From Allofournierella massiliensis (GTDB lineage: Bacteria > Bacillota > Clostridia > Oscillospirales > Ruminococcaceae): 64,000 nucleotides of DNA. Numbering within the stretch: the first letter of the stretch is position 1; each line of letters opens with the position of its first letter. The stretch spans positions 1-64,000 of the forward strand of contig NZ_SLUM01000016.1 of NCBI RefSeq assembly GCF_004345265.1. Direction: 5' to 3'. Both the position numbers and the translations under genes were made by a program. Under the pieces are notes generated by a model. That model made no database searches, had not been told where the DNA came from, and worked only from the letters and a program-made list of their open reading frames with translations. Positions 34,211 to 42,828 of the stretch are shown here, piece by piece.

Positions 34211-36569
34211 ACTGTTTGACGAAAGCCGCGTCTGGATTCTGGACGGGGCCATGGGAACCATGCTGCAGCAGGCGGGCCTTGCGCCCGGCGAGATCCCGGA
34301 TGTGTGGAGTGTGACCCATCCGGAGGCGGTGACCGGCATCCACAAAGCCTATCTGGAGGCTGGCTCCAATTTCATCAGCACCAACACCTTCGGCGCCAAC
34401 GGTAAAAAGCTGGCGGGCTGCGGCTATACGGTGGCCCAGGTGGTCACCGCCGCGGTGCAGTGCGCCAAAAAGGCCGCCGAGGGCACCGATGCGAAGATCC
34501 TGCTGGACATCGGCCCTCTGGGCGAGATGCTCCAGCCCATGGGCACCTTGCCCTTCGAGCAGGCCTGCGACCTGTTCAAGGAGGTGGTGGCGGCGGGCGC
34601 CGCCGCCGGTGCGGACGCGGTGTACTTTGAGACCATGACCGACCTGCTGGAGGTAAAGGCGGGCATCCTGGCCGCGAAGGAGACCTGTGATCTGCCGGTG
34701 ATGGCCTCCATGACCTTTGAGGCCACCGGCCGCACCTTCACCGGCTGTCAGGTGGAGAGCTTTGCGGTGACCGCGCAGGGCCTTGGCGCGGACGCGGTGG
34801 GTATCAACTGCTCGCTGGGCCCCGCCGAGATCCTGCCTCTGGTGGAGCGGCTCTGCGCCGCCTGCCGCCTGCCGGTGTTCGCAAAGCCCAATGCGGGTTT
34901 GCCTGACCCGGCCACCGGCCTTTACGACCTGCACCCGGCGGACTTCCGGGAGCAGATGGATCAGTACAAGCGCCTGGGTGTGGCCGCGGTGGGCGGCTGC
35001 TGCGGCACCAGCCCGGCTTATTTAAAGGAACTGGCGGAATGCTTTGCGGGCTGCGCACCCCGGCGGGCCGCTTACCAGCCGGAAAGCTGGGTTTGCTCGG
35101 CTATGCAGGCGGTGAAGGTGCGCCCCGGCACCGTAATCGGTGAGCGCATCAACCCCACCGGCAAAAAGAAGATGAAGGAAGCCCTGCGGGCCGGGGATAT
35201 GGACTATCTGCTGGGCCAGGCGGTGGAACAGGCCCAGGCGGGCGCCCAGATTCTGGACGTGAATGTGGGCCTGCCCGAGATCGACGAGGCGGAGATGATG
35301 CGCCGTGCGGTGACCGCCATTCAGGGCGTGACCGAGCTGCCTCTGCAGCTGGACTCCACCCGCCCCGAGGTGCTGGAAGCGGGCCTGCGGGTTTACAACG
35401 GCAAGCCCATCGTGAACTCGGTGAACGCCGAGCCCGCGGTGCTGGCGGCGGTGCTGCCCCTGTGCAAAAAGTACGGTGCGGCGGTGGTGGGCCTGACCCT
35501 GAACGACAGCGGCATCCCCGCCAAAGCGGAGGACCGGGTGGAGATGGCCCGCCGCATCCTGAATGCGGCGCTGGAGGCGGGCATCCCCAGGGAGGATGTG
35601 TACATCGACTGCCTGACCCTGACTGCCAGCGCCCAGCAGCAGGATGTGTGGGACACTCTGCGGTCGGTGCGTACCGTGAAAGAAGAGCTGGGCCTGAAAA
35701 CCGTTTTGGGCGTTTCCAATGTGTCCTTCGGTCTGCCGGTACGGCCCCAGCTGAACACGGCGTTTCTGGGCATGGCGCTGGCCCACGGACTGGACTTGCC
35801 TATCATGAACCCCAACGAACCCTCCATGATGGCGGCGGTGCGCTCTTTCCGGGTGTTCACCGCTCAGGACGAGGGCGCGGCGGAATATATTGCTGCTTAC
35901 GGCGGGCAGACCGCCGCCCCGGTGCAGCCTGCGGCCCAGCCCGGTGCGCCGGTGGACCTGAAGGATGCTGTGGTTCTGGGCCTGAAGGCCCAGGCGGGCG
36001 AAGCGGCCCGGCTGGCGCTGGAGACCACCGACCCGCAGGAGCTGGTGAACGGAGTGCTGATCCCGGCGCTGGATCAGGTGGGCGATGCCTTTGAAAAGGG
36101 CACCTGTTTTCTGCCTCAGCTGCTGCAGAGCGCGGCGGCGGCGCAGGTTGCCTTCGATGAGGTGAAAACCGCCATCGAAAAGCAGGGCGTTTCCGGCGAG
36201 AAGAAGGGCCCCATCGTGGTGGCCACCGTGAAGGGCGACATCCACGACATCGGCAAGAACATCGTGAAGGTGATTCTGGAAAACTACGGCTACCGGGTGA
36301 TCGATCTGGGCCGGGACGTGCCGCCGGAAGCGGTGGTGGAAGCTGCCAGCCGCCACGGTGCAAAGCTGGTGGGTCTGAGCGCCCTGATGACCACCACCCT
36401 GCCCGCCATGCAGCAGACCATCGAGGCGCTGCGTGCAGCGGGCGTGGACTGCAAGATCATGGTGGGCGGCGCGGTGCTCACGCCGGATTACGCAAAGATG
36501 ATCGGCGCGGATTATTATGTGAAGGATGCCAAATGTTCGGCGGATGTGGCCCGGCAGATTTTTGGCTGA
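34200..36569 (+). CDS. metH: B12-dependent methionine synthase (without activation domain)
   Basis: The 789-residue protein has three MetH modules: a homocysteine methyltransferase barrel (about 1-285, with DGAMGTMLQ at the start and the zinc Cys pair in GGCCGTS), a pterin barrel for methyl-THF (about 300-560, VIGERINPTGKK), and cap plus Rossmann B12 domains (about 585-789) with DIHDIGKN, where His682 is the cobalt ligand. The fourth, SAM-binding reactivation domain of E. coli MetH is absent and is encoded by the preceding gene. The GTG at 34200 has AAAGGAGG 10 bases upstream. A B12 uptake system follows directly. Confidence 0.95.
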   Translation: MPNKLFDESRVWILDGAMGTMLQQAGLAPGEIPDVWSVTHPEAVTGIHKAYLEAGSNFISTNTFGANGKKLAGCGYTVAQVVTAAVQCAKKAAEGTDAKILLDIGPLGEMLQPMGTLPFEQACDLFKEVVAAGAAAGADAVYFETMTDLLEVKAGILAAKETCDLPVMASMTFEATGRTFTGCQVESFAVTAQGLGADAVGINCSLGPAEILPLVERLCAACRLPVFAKPNAGLPDPATGLYDLHPADFREQMDQYKRLGVAAVGGCCGTSPAYLKELAECFAGCAPRRAAYQPESWVCSAMQAVKVRPGTVIGERINPTGKKKMKEALRAGDMDYLLGQAVEQAQAGAQILDVNVGLPEIDEAEMMRRAVTAIQGVTELPLQLDSTRPEVLEAGLRVYNGKPIVNSVNAEPAVLAAVLPLCKKYGAAVVGLTLNDSGIPAKAEDRVEMARRILNAALEAGIPREDVYIDCLTLTASAQQQDVWDTLRSVRTVKEELGLKTVLGVSNVSFGLPVRPQLNTAFLGMALAHGLDLPIMNPNEPSMMAAVRSFRVFTAQDEGAAEYIAAYGGQTAAPVQPAAQPGAPVDLKDAVVLGLKAQAGEAARLALETTDPQELVNGVLIPALDQVGDAFEKGTCFLPQLLQSAAAAQVAFDEVKTAIEKQGVSGEKKGPIVVATVKGDIHDIGKNIVKVILENYGYRVIDLGRDVPPEAVVEAASRHGAKLVGLSALMTTTLPAMQQTIEALRAAGVDCKIMVGGAVLTPDYAKMIGADYYVKDAKCSADVARQIFG

Positions 36570-36598
36570 CGTTTTGATCGTACAAAGGAGAACAAACC

Positions 36599-37621
36599 AT
36601 GAAAACAGGCAGACAGATCGGCGCGGCTGTGCTGGCCGCGGCCCTTTCCGCCGCCCTGCTCGCGGGCTGCGGCACGGCCCAGAGTAACGGCAGTACCACC
36701 GGCAGCAGCACGGCAGCAAGTGCGGTCTCCCAGCAGGCCCAGCCGGGCAGCACCAGTCAGGGCGAAGGGGCTTACACCTTCACCGATGCGGTGGGCAACA
36801 CCGTCACGGTGGAAAGCACCGATCGGGTGGTTGCCACCTACGGCAGCTACGCCGAAACCTGGACGCTGGCGGGCGGCACGCTGGTGGGCGCCACGCAGGA
36901 TGCCATTGAAGAGCGGGGCATGGATCTGGGCGAGGAGGTGGCCATCATCGGCACCGTAAAGGAGCCCAATCTGGAGGAGATCATCGCCGCCGACCCGGAT
37001 TTTGTGATCATGAATGCGGACACCTCCAGCCAGGTGGATATGGACGAGGCCCTCACTCAGGCGGGCATCACCCATGCCTATTACCGGGTGGATTCCTTTG
37101 AGGAATATCTGGACATGCTGGCCCAGCTGTGCCAGTTCACCGGCCGGCAGGATCTGTATGAGCAGAACGGTCTGGCGGTCAAAGAACAGATCGACTCGAT
37201 TCGGCAGCTGGTGAAGGATGAGGAGAGCCCCACCGTGCTGCTGCTGCGTGCCTATTCCACCGGCGTGAAGGCCAAGGGGGCCGACAACATGGTGGGCTAT
37301 ATGCTGGAGGATCTGGGTGCGGACAACATGGTTGCCCGGCATGAATCCCTTCTGGAGGACATCAATCTGGAGGAGATCATCGCCGAGGACCCGGACTACA
37401 TCTTCATCACCACCATGGGTTCGGAGCAGCAGGCCATGGACTACATGGCCCAGAACGTGGAGAACAACCCGGCCTGGCAGCAGCTGACCGCGGTGCAGAA
37501 TGACCGCTGCCTGACCCTGCCCAAGGATCTGTTCCACTACAAGCCCAATGCGCGCTGGGGGGAGAGCTATGCATATCTTGCCAAGATCCTTTACCCGGAC
37601 CTTGCCGGCCAGATCGGCTAA
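36599..37621 (+). CDS. Periplasmic-binding lipoprotein of a BtuF/FecB-type ABC importer
   Basis: The 340-residue protein has a lipoprotein signal (lipobox LLAGC, Cys24), a Ser/Thr/Gln-rich linker and a class III binding fold typical of Fe-siderophore or corrinoid binders (AVGNTVTVESTDRVVATYGSYAETWTLAG opening in two stretches, NLEEIIAADPDFVI, NMVGYMLEDLGADNM). It lies 29 bases after metH and just ahead of a FecCD permease and an ATPase. Sequence alone cannot separate a corrinoid from a siderophore ligand; its place behind a B12-dependent enzyme points to corrinoid. AAAGGAG precedes the ATG. Confidence 0.85.
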   Translation: MKTGRQIGAAVLAAALSAALLAGCGTAQSNGSTTGSSTAASAVSQQAQPGSTSQGEGAYTFTDAVGNTVTVESTDRVVATYGSYAETWTLAGGTLVGATQDAIEERGMDLGEEVAIIGTVKEPNLEEIIAADPDFVIMNADTSSQVDMDEALTQAGITHAYYRVDSFEEYLDMLAQLCQFTGRQDLYEQNGLAVKEQIDSIRQLVKDEESPTVLLLRAYSTGVKAKGADNMVGYMLEDLGADNMVARHESLLEDINLEEIIAEDPDYIFITTMGSEQQAMDYMAQNVENNPAWQQLTAVQNDRCLTLPKDLFHYKPNARWGESYAYLAKILYPDLAGQIG

Positions 37622-38609
37622 GGGCAAGCTGACCGTATTGTTGGTGCTGGCGGCTGCGGCGCTGATCGCTGCGGTGATCAGCCTGTGCAGCGGCAGCCAG
37701 TCCCTTTCGCTGGGGCAGCTGTGGCAGGTGCTTTGCACCGGCGACACCGGCTCCACCACCTGGCGTATCTTCGTGTATGTGCGCCTGCCCCGCACGCTGG
37801 CCTGTATGCTGGCGGGCCTTGCGCTGGCGGTGGCGGGCGCCCTCATTCAGGGGGTGCTGAACAACGCCATGGCCAGCCCCAATGTGATCGGCGTGAACTC
37901 CGGCGCAGGTTTTTTTGCCATCGCGGCGGCCACGCTGCTGCCCGGTGTGCCGGGAATCATGGCGGCGGCCGCCTTTCTGGGCGCTCTGCTCACCACCCTG
38001 TTCATCTACGGCCTTGCGGCAAAGGCGGGGCTCTCCCGGGTCACGCTGGTGTTGGCGGGCATCGCGGTGAGCGGCATTCTTTCCGCCGGCATCGACACCA
38101 TCACCCTGCTCTATCCGGATCAGGTGGTGGGGGCCACCGGCTTCATGACCGGCAGCTTTTCCGGCGTGGCGCTCACCTCGCTTTGGCCGGCAGCCGCCTA
38201 CATCGGCGCTGGCTTTGTGCTGGCGCTGTTTCTGGCGGCGGATCTGGACCTGCTTCAGCTGGGGGAGGAGACCGCCTCCTCGCTGGGCATGCGGGTGGGC
38301 CTTGTGCGCTTTCTGTGCATTCTGGCCTCCAGCCTGCTGGCGGGTGCGGCGGTGAGCTTCGCGGGTCTGTTGGGATTTGTGGGCCTGCTGGTGCCCCACG
38401 CGGCCCGGCGGCTGGTGGGCGGCGGCAACCGGTTTCTGCTGCCAGCTTCGGCACTGCTGGGCATGGCCTTCGTGCTGGGATGTGACAGTCTGGGTCGGGT
38501 GCTGTTTGCCCCCTTCGAGCTGCCGGTGGGTATCCTCATGTCGTTCCTGGGCGGGCCGTTTTTTCTGTTTTTGCTGTTGCGCCAGAAAAGGAGCCGGGTC
38601 TATGATTGA
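37569..38609 (+). CDS. BtuC/FecCD-type ABC importer permease
   Basis: The roughly 346-residue protein has about ten hydrophobic helices and the FecCD hallmarks RLPRTLACMLAGLALAVAGALIQ-type N-terminal region, NVIGVNSGAGFFAIAAA, and VSFAGLLGFVGLLVPHAAR near the C-terminus. It forms the membrane channel of the importer encoded with the flanking genes. The start is uncertain: an ATG at 37548 is also in frame, but GGGGGGAGAGCT lies directly before the ATG at 37569. In either case it overlaps the end of the binding-protein gene by more than 50 bases. Confidence 0.85.
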   Translation: MHILPRSFTRTLPARSAKGKLTVLLVLAAAALIAAVISLCSGSQSLSLGQLWQVLCTGDTGSTTWRIFVYVRLPRTLACMLAGLALAVAGALIQGVLNNAMASPNVIGVNSGAGFFAIAAATLLPGVPGIMAAAAFLGALLTTLFIYGLAAKAGLSRVTLVLAGIAVSGILSAGIDTITLLYPDQVVGATGFMTGSFSGVALTSLWPAAAYIGAGFVLALFLAADLDLLQLGEETASSLGMRVGLVRFLCILASSLLAGAAVSFAGLLGFVGLLVPHAARRLVGGGNRFLLPASALLGMAFVLGCDSLGRVLFAPFELPVGILMSFLGGPFFLFLLLRQKRSRVYD

Positions 38610-39360
38610 ATTGAACCATATCACCGCCGGCTATCAGGGCGGCGTGGTCCTGCGGGATGTGTCGCTCACCATCCCCGCCGGGCGCATCACCACCCTGATC
38701 GGCCCCAACGGCTGCGGCAAAACCACCCTGTTGCGGGTGGCGGCACGGCAGCTGACCCCTTCCGCCGGTCAGGTGCTGGCGGCGGGCCGCCCGGCCGGGG
38801 ATTACGACCGACGGGAGTTTGCCCGGTTTGCCTCGCTGATGCCCCAGGTGCGGGACGTGCCTGCCATCACGGTGGAAAGCCTTGTGGCCCACGGGCGGTT
38901 TCCCTATCTGGGCCTTTCCCGCCGCATGCGCCCGGAGGACCGGCAGAAGGTGGCCGAGGCCATGCGGGCTGCCGGAGTGGAGGACTGGCGCGGTCGGGAT
39001 CTGCGGGAGCTTTCCGGCGGCGAGCGACAGCGGGCCTACATCGCCATGGCACTGGCGCAGGACACACAGGTCATCCTGCTGGACGAACCCACCACTTATC
39101 TGGACCTGGGGGTTCAGTTCGAAATCCTGAGCCTGCTGCAGCGGCTGAACGAGCAGGGTAAGACCATCGTGATGGTGCTGCACGATCTGGCGCAGGCGCT
39201 GCGGGTGAGCCACCATATCGCCCTGATGGAAGCCGGGCAGCTGGTGGCCTTTGAAACGCCGGAGCAGATGTTCCGCTCCGGCCGCATCGACCGGGTGTTC
39301 GGTGTGCGCGGCCACCGGGACGAAGCGGGGGAATATTACTTTACCCCCGCAAACAAGTGA
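38602..39360 (+). CDS. BtuD/FecE-type ABC importer ATPase
   Basis: The 252-residue ATPase has Walker A GPNGCGKTT (about 37), signature LSGGERQR, Walker B VILLDEPTTYLDLG and switch His in VLHDLAQALRVS, the standard set for FecE/FhuC/BtuD proteins. It overlaps the permease by 8 bases and completes the importer. AAAAGGAGCC precedes the ATG at 38602; the much longer open frame upstream is the permease read out of frame. Confidence 0.9.
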   Translation: MIELNHITAGYQGGVVLRDVSLTIPAGRITTLIGPNGCGKTTLLRVAARQLTPSAGQVLAAGRPAGDYDRREFARFASLMPQVRDVPAITVESLVAHGRFPYLGLSRRMRPEDRQKVAEAMRAAGVEDWRGRDLRELSGGERQRAYIAMALAQDTQVILLDEPTTYLDLGVQFEILSLLQRLNEQGKTIVMVLHDLAQALRVSHHIALMEAGQLVAFETPEQMFRSGRIDRVFGVRGHRDEAGEYYFTPANK

Positions 39361-39391
39361 ATCTCTGCGCCTGCTGCGGGCGCAGCCCGTA

Positions 39392-39438
39392 TTCGGGGCA
39401 GCTTTTGTGACTTTGTCAGTTGCAAAAGCTGCCCCGAA
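39392..39438. terminator. 16-bp perfect hairpin, terminator or operator
   Basis: TTCGGGGCAGCTTTTG (39392-39407) is complementary to CAAAAGCTGCCCCGAA (39423-39438). There is no T-run after it. The right arm overlaps a possible promoter for the next operon (TTGCAA 39420-39425, TAATAT 39444-39449, 18-base spacer), so it could act as an operator as well as a terminator. Confidence 0.5.
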
Positions 39439-39537
39439 AGGCGTAATATAAAAGTATAAATTTCAAAGCGCGGTCGAACCGGGGCCCTTGCCTGCCTGCG
39501 GACGACCGTTTCTTTGCGTAAAAGAGGTTGGAGAAAA

Positions 39538-39945
39538 ATGAAGATCGCAGTTACTTATGAAAACGGCAATGTATTCCAGCATTTCGGCCACACCGAGCAG
39601 TTCAAGCTGTATCAGGTGGAGGGTAAGCAGATTACCGGCAGCCAGGTGGTGGACACCAACGGCCAGGGCCACGGCGCGCTGGCGGGCTTTCTGCAGGCTC
39701 AGGGCGTGCAGGTGCTGATCTGCGGCGGCATCGGCGGCGGCGCACGTCAGGCGCTGGCGCAGGCGGGCATCGCGGTGTATGCGGGCGCGGCCGGCAGCAC
39801 CGATGCGGCGGTGGAGCAGCTGCTGCAGGGCACTCTGCCCCAGAACGGGGACGTGACCTGCAATCACCACCATGAGGAAGGTGAAGGCCACGACTGCGGC
39901 AGCCACGGCGCTTCTCACAGCTGCGGCGGTCACTGCCACGGCTGA
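39538..39945 (+). CDS. NifX/NifB-like dinitrogenase cofactor-family protein with His/Cys tail
   Basis: The 135-residue protein has the NifX/NafY-type fold of about 105 residues (MKIAVTYENGNVFQHFGHTEQFKLY opening, VLICGGIGGGARQAL in the middle). The last 30 residues are rich in His, Cys and Gly (CNHHHEEGEGHDCGSHGASH and a closing CGGHCHG), which could bind metal. Members of this family carry iron or iron-molybdenum clusters; many occur in organisms without nitrogenase, where their role is open. No nif genes are seen here. It directly precedes the sulfur/NAD(P)H fusion enzyme with 36 bases between them. GAGGTTGGAG precedes the ATG at 39538. Confidence 0.82.
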   Translation: MKIAVTYENGNVFQHFGHTEQFKLYQVEGKQITGSQVVDTNGQGHGALAGFLQAQGVQVLICGGIGGGARQALAQAGIAVYAGAAGSTDAAVEQLLQGTLPQNGDVTCNHHHEEGEGHDCGSHGASHSCGGHCHG

Positions 39946-39981
39946 TCCGTCAGGCGTTTTGAGAGAGCAGGAGGAAATGCA

Positions 39982-42564
39982 ATGAAGGTATTGATTCTGG
40001 GCGGCGTTGCCGCCGGTACCAAGGCCGCTGCCAAGATCAAACGGCAGGACCAGTCCGCGGATGTGACCATTCTGGTCAAGGACCGGGACATCTCCTATGC
40101 GGGCTGCGGCCTGCCCTACTATGTGGGCGGCCTGATCGAAACCCGTGGCGAGCTGATTGTGAACACCCCGCAGAAGTACACCGCCCTCACCGGGGCCAGG
40201 GTGCTCACCGGCCGGGAGGCCGTGGGCCTGAACGCGGCGGCCAAAACCGTGACTGCCAAAAACCTGACCAGCGGGGAAACCGAGACCTACGAATACGATT
40301 CTCTGATCATCGCCACCGGTGCATCCAGCGTGATTCCGCCCATCGAGGGCGCGGCCCAGCAGGGCGTGTTCAAGCTGCGCACCCCGGACGACGCCATTGC
40401 CCTGCGCGGCTATCTGGAGCAGAACACCGCGAAAAAGGCTGTGGTCATCGGCGGCGGCTTCATTGGTCTGGAGGCTGCGGAAAATCTGCTGGCCCAGGGC
40501 CTGAGTGTGACCGTGATCGACGTGGCGGGCCAGATCATGCCCGGCGTGCTGGATGCGGAAATGGCGGACTTTGCCCGCAAGAAGCTGCAGGCCGCCGGTA
40601 TCCGGGTGATGACCGGCACCGCGGCCCAGGCCATTCTGGGCGATGGTCGGGTCACCGCCGTGAAAACCGAAGCGGGCACCCTGCCTGCCGATGTTGTGGT
40701 GGTGAGCGCGGGCATCCGACCCAACACCGCATTTCTGGAGGGCAGCGGCCTGGAGATGGTCAAGGGTACCATCCCGGTGGATGGCCAGCTGCGCACCAAC
40801 CTGCCGGACGTGTACGCCGCCGGCGACTGCGCTCTGGTGACCAACCGGCTCACCGGCGCGGCCCAGTGGTCGCCCATGGGCTCCTCCGCCAACATGGAAG
40901 GCCGCACGCTGGCGCTGGCTTTGACCGGCGAGAACAAGCGTTACCCCGGCGTGCTGGGCACCGGTGTGGTCAAGCTGCCCGGCCTGAACTGCGGCCGCAC
41001 CGGCCTGACCGAGGCTGCCGCCCGTCAGGCGGGCTACGACGTGGCCACCGCCCTGATGGTCAGCGACGACAAGGCCCATTATTACCCGGATTCCGCCTGG
41101 TTTGCCACCAAGCTCATCGCGGACAAGGCAACCCACAAGCTGCTGGGCATTCAGGTGCTGGGCCCCGGCGCGGTGGACAAGATGGTGGACATCGCGGTGA
41201 CCGGCATCTCCATGGGTGCCGCGCTGGAGGACTTTGACAATCTGGATCTGGCCTACGCGCCGCCCTTCTCCACCGCCATCCATCCCTTTGTGCAGGCGGT
41301 GTATCTGCTGGAAAACAAGCTGGAGGGTAAGATCAACAGCATCACCCCCGCCGAGTATCAGGCGGGCGCGGCCAAGGGCTATCGGGTGGTGGATGCCGCC
41401 CCGGCCCCCGCGGTTCACGGCGCAACCTTCGTGCAGCTGGAAACTCTGAACGGCCCGGTGGAGGGTCTGGATAAGGACGACAAACTGCTGATCGTGTGCA
41501 GCAAGGGTAAGCGCGCCTACTTCATGCAGAACCGGCTGCGCAGCTACGGCTATACCAACACACTGGTGCTGGAAGGTGCCACCTTCTTCAACGACGTGCG
41601 GGTGGAAACCGTGGGCGCAAAGGTATCGCCCGCCGAGGTCACCCGGGTGAAGGCTCTGGGCTTTTTGTGGGACAAACGTACCCCGGACAAGTTCAACGGC
41701 CGTGTGATCACCCGCAACGGCAAGCTCACCGCCGCCGAGCAGATGGTGGTGGCTCAGGCCGCCGAGAAGTTCGGCAGCGGCGAGGTGACCATGACCAGCC
41801 GCCTGACGCTGGAGATTCAGGGCGTGCCCTTCGCCAACATCGAGCCCCTGCGGGAGTTCCTGCTGAACGCCGGCCTGGAAATGGGCGGCACCGGCAGCAA
41901 GGTGCGCCCGGTGGTTTCCTGCAAGGGTACCACCTGCCAGTACGGCCTGATCGACACCTTTGATCTGTCTCAGGAGATTCACGAGCGGTTCTATAAGGGC
42001 TACCATGAGGTCAAGCTGCCCCACAAGTTCAAGATCGCCGTGGGCGGCTGCCCCAACAACTGTGTCAAGCCGGATCTGAACGATCTGGGCGTGATCGGTC
42101 AGCGCATTCCCCAGATTCAGCTGGACAAGTGCCGCGGCTGCAAGGTCTGCCAGATCGAGGAAACCTGCCCCCTCAACGTGGCAAAGATGGAGAACGGCAA
42201 GATTCACATCGACCCCGAGGCCTGCAACCACTGCGGCCGCTGCGTGGGCAAGTGCCCCTTCAAGGCGGTGGAGGACCACATCGACGGTTACCGCATCTAC
42301 ATCGGCGGCCGCTGGGGCAAGAAGGTGGCTCAGGGCCGTTATCTGGACAAGGTGTTCACTGACCGGCAGGAAGTGCTGGATGTGATCGAAAAGGCCATTC
42401 TGCTGTTCCGTGAACAGGGCATCACCGGCGAGCGCTTTGCCGACACCGTGGCCCGCATCGGCTTTGAAGAGGTGCAGCGCCAGCTGCTGGACAACCAGCT
42501 TCTGGCCCGCAAGCAGGAAAATCTGGCGGCTCAGAAGCACATGAAGGGCGGCGCCACCTGCTGA
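39982..42564 (+). CDS. CoA-disulfide reductase / rhodanese / sulfite-reductase-like / ferredoxin fusion
   Basis: The 860-residue protein links four parts. Residues 1-445 are a CoA-disulfide/NADH-polysulfide reductase flavoprotein with active Cys42 in AGCGLPYY and NAD(P)-binding VVIGGGFIG at 153-161. Residues about 455-550 are a rhodanese domain with Cys506 in LLIVCSKGKR. About 560-700 resemble the nitrite/sulfite reductase ferredoxin-like half and the siroheme-[4Fe-4S] site (C647-x4-C652, C690-x3-C694). About 712-765 hold two [4Fe-4S] ferredoxin motifs (CRGCKVC, CNHCGRC). The parts suggest electron flow from NAD(P)H via flavin to sulfur or thiol species through persulfide carriers. Substrate and physiology are unknown. 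AGGAGG precedes the ATG. Confidence 0.88.
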   Translation: MKVLILGGVAAGTKAAAKIKRQDQSADVTILVKDRDISYAGCGLPYYVGGLIETRGELIVNTPQKYTALTGARVLTGREAVGLNAAAKTVTAKNLTSGETETYEYDSLIIATGASSVIPPIEGAAQQGVFKLRTPDDAIALRGYLEQNTAKKAVVIGGGFIGLEAAENLLAQGLSVTVIDVAGQIMPGVLDAEMADFARKKLQAAGIRVMTGTAAQAILGDGRVTAVKTEAGTLPADVVVVSAGIRPNTAFLEGSGLEMVKGTIPVDGQLRTNLPDVYAAGDCALVTNRLTGAAQWSPMGSSANMEGRTLALALTGENKRYPGVLGTGVVKLPGLNCGRTGLTEAAARQAGYDVATALMVSDDKAHYYPDSAWFATKLIADKATHKLLGIQVLGPGAVDKMVDIAVTGISMGAALEDFDNLDLAYAPPFSTAIHPFVQAVYLLENKLEGKINSITPAEYQAGAAKGYRVVDAAPAPAVHGATFVQLETLNGPVEGLDKDDKLLIVCSKGKRAYFMQNRLRSYGYTNTLVLEGATFFNDVRVETVGAKVSPAEVTRVKALGFLWDKRTPDKFNGRVITRNGKLTAAEQMVVAQAAEKFGSGEVTMTSRLTLEIQGVPFANIEPLREFLLNAGLEMGGTGSKVRPVVSCKGTTCQYGLIDTFDLSQEIHERFYKGYHEVKLPHKFKIAVGGCPNNCVKPDLNDLGVIGQRIPQIQLDKCRGCKVCQIEETCPLNVAKMENGKIHIDPEACNHCGRCVGKCPFKAVEDHIDGYRIYIGGRWGKKVAQGRYLDKVFTDRQEVLDVIEKAILLFREQGITGERFADTVARIGFEEVQRQLLDNQLLARKQENLAAQKHMKGGATC

Positions 42565-42603
42565 TCGGGCAGGGGAGTTTTTCGCTTTCGACACACACTG
42601 AAC

Positions 42604-42641
42604 AAACGGCGCATCCCGGTTCCGGGGTGCGCCGTTTTGGT
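42604..42641 (+). terminator. Terminator of the NifX-fusion operon
   Basis: AAACGGCGCATCCCG pairs with CGGGGTGCGCCGTTT (one wobble pair) and is followed by TTTTGG. Confidence 0.85.
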
Positions 42642-42691
42642 GTAAAAGTTGTAAAAAATGGAGAAAAGACGCATAAATTGGCTGGATTCTC

Positions 42692-42722
42692 TTGACTTTG
42701 AACACCGTTCGCGCGATGATAT
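42692..42722 (+). promoter_or_regulatory. Possible promoter of the glycosyltransferase gene
   Basis: TTGACT (42692-42697) is followed 19 bases on by TGATAT (42717-42722). The spacing is long, so it is tentative. Confidence 0.4.
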
Positions 42723-42828
42723 ACAGGTAACATTGTGTCAATTTTATGACCAGAATCAGCTTGCGGCCCGGCTCGGCCCCCCTTCTTTCGGGCGGCGGAC
42801 GGCAAATCAATACAAAGGTGTGTGAAAC

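Noticed and set aside
39538-39945. Part of a nitrogenase cluster
   Set aside because: No nifHDK, nifB or nifEN in the window; NifX-type proteins are common in non-fixing anaerobes.
39463-42810. 1115-codon minus-strand frame opposite the fusion enzyme
   Set aside because: It is the shadow of a GC-rich gene whose third-position bias removes antisense stops. The plus strand encodes clear domains.
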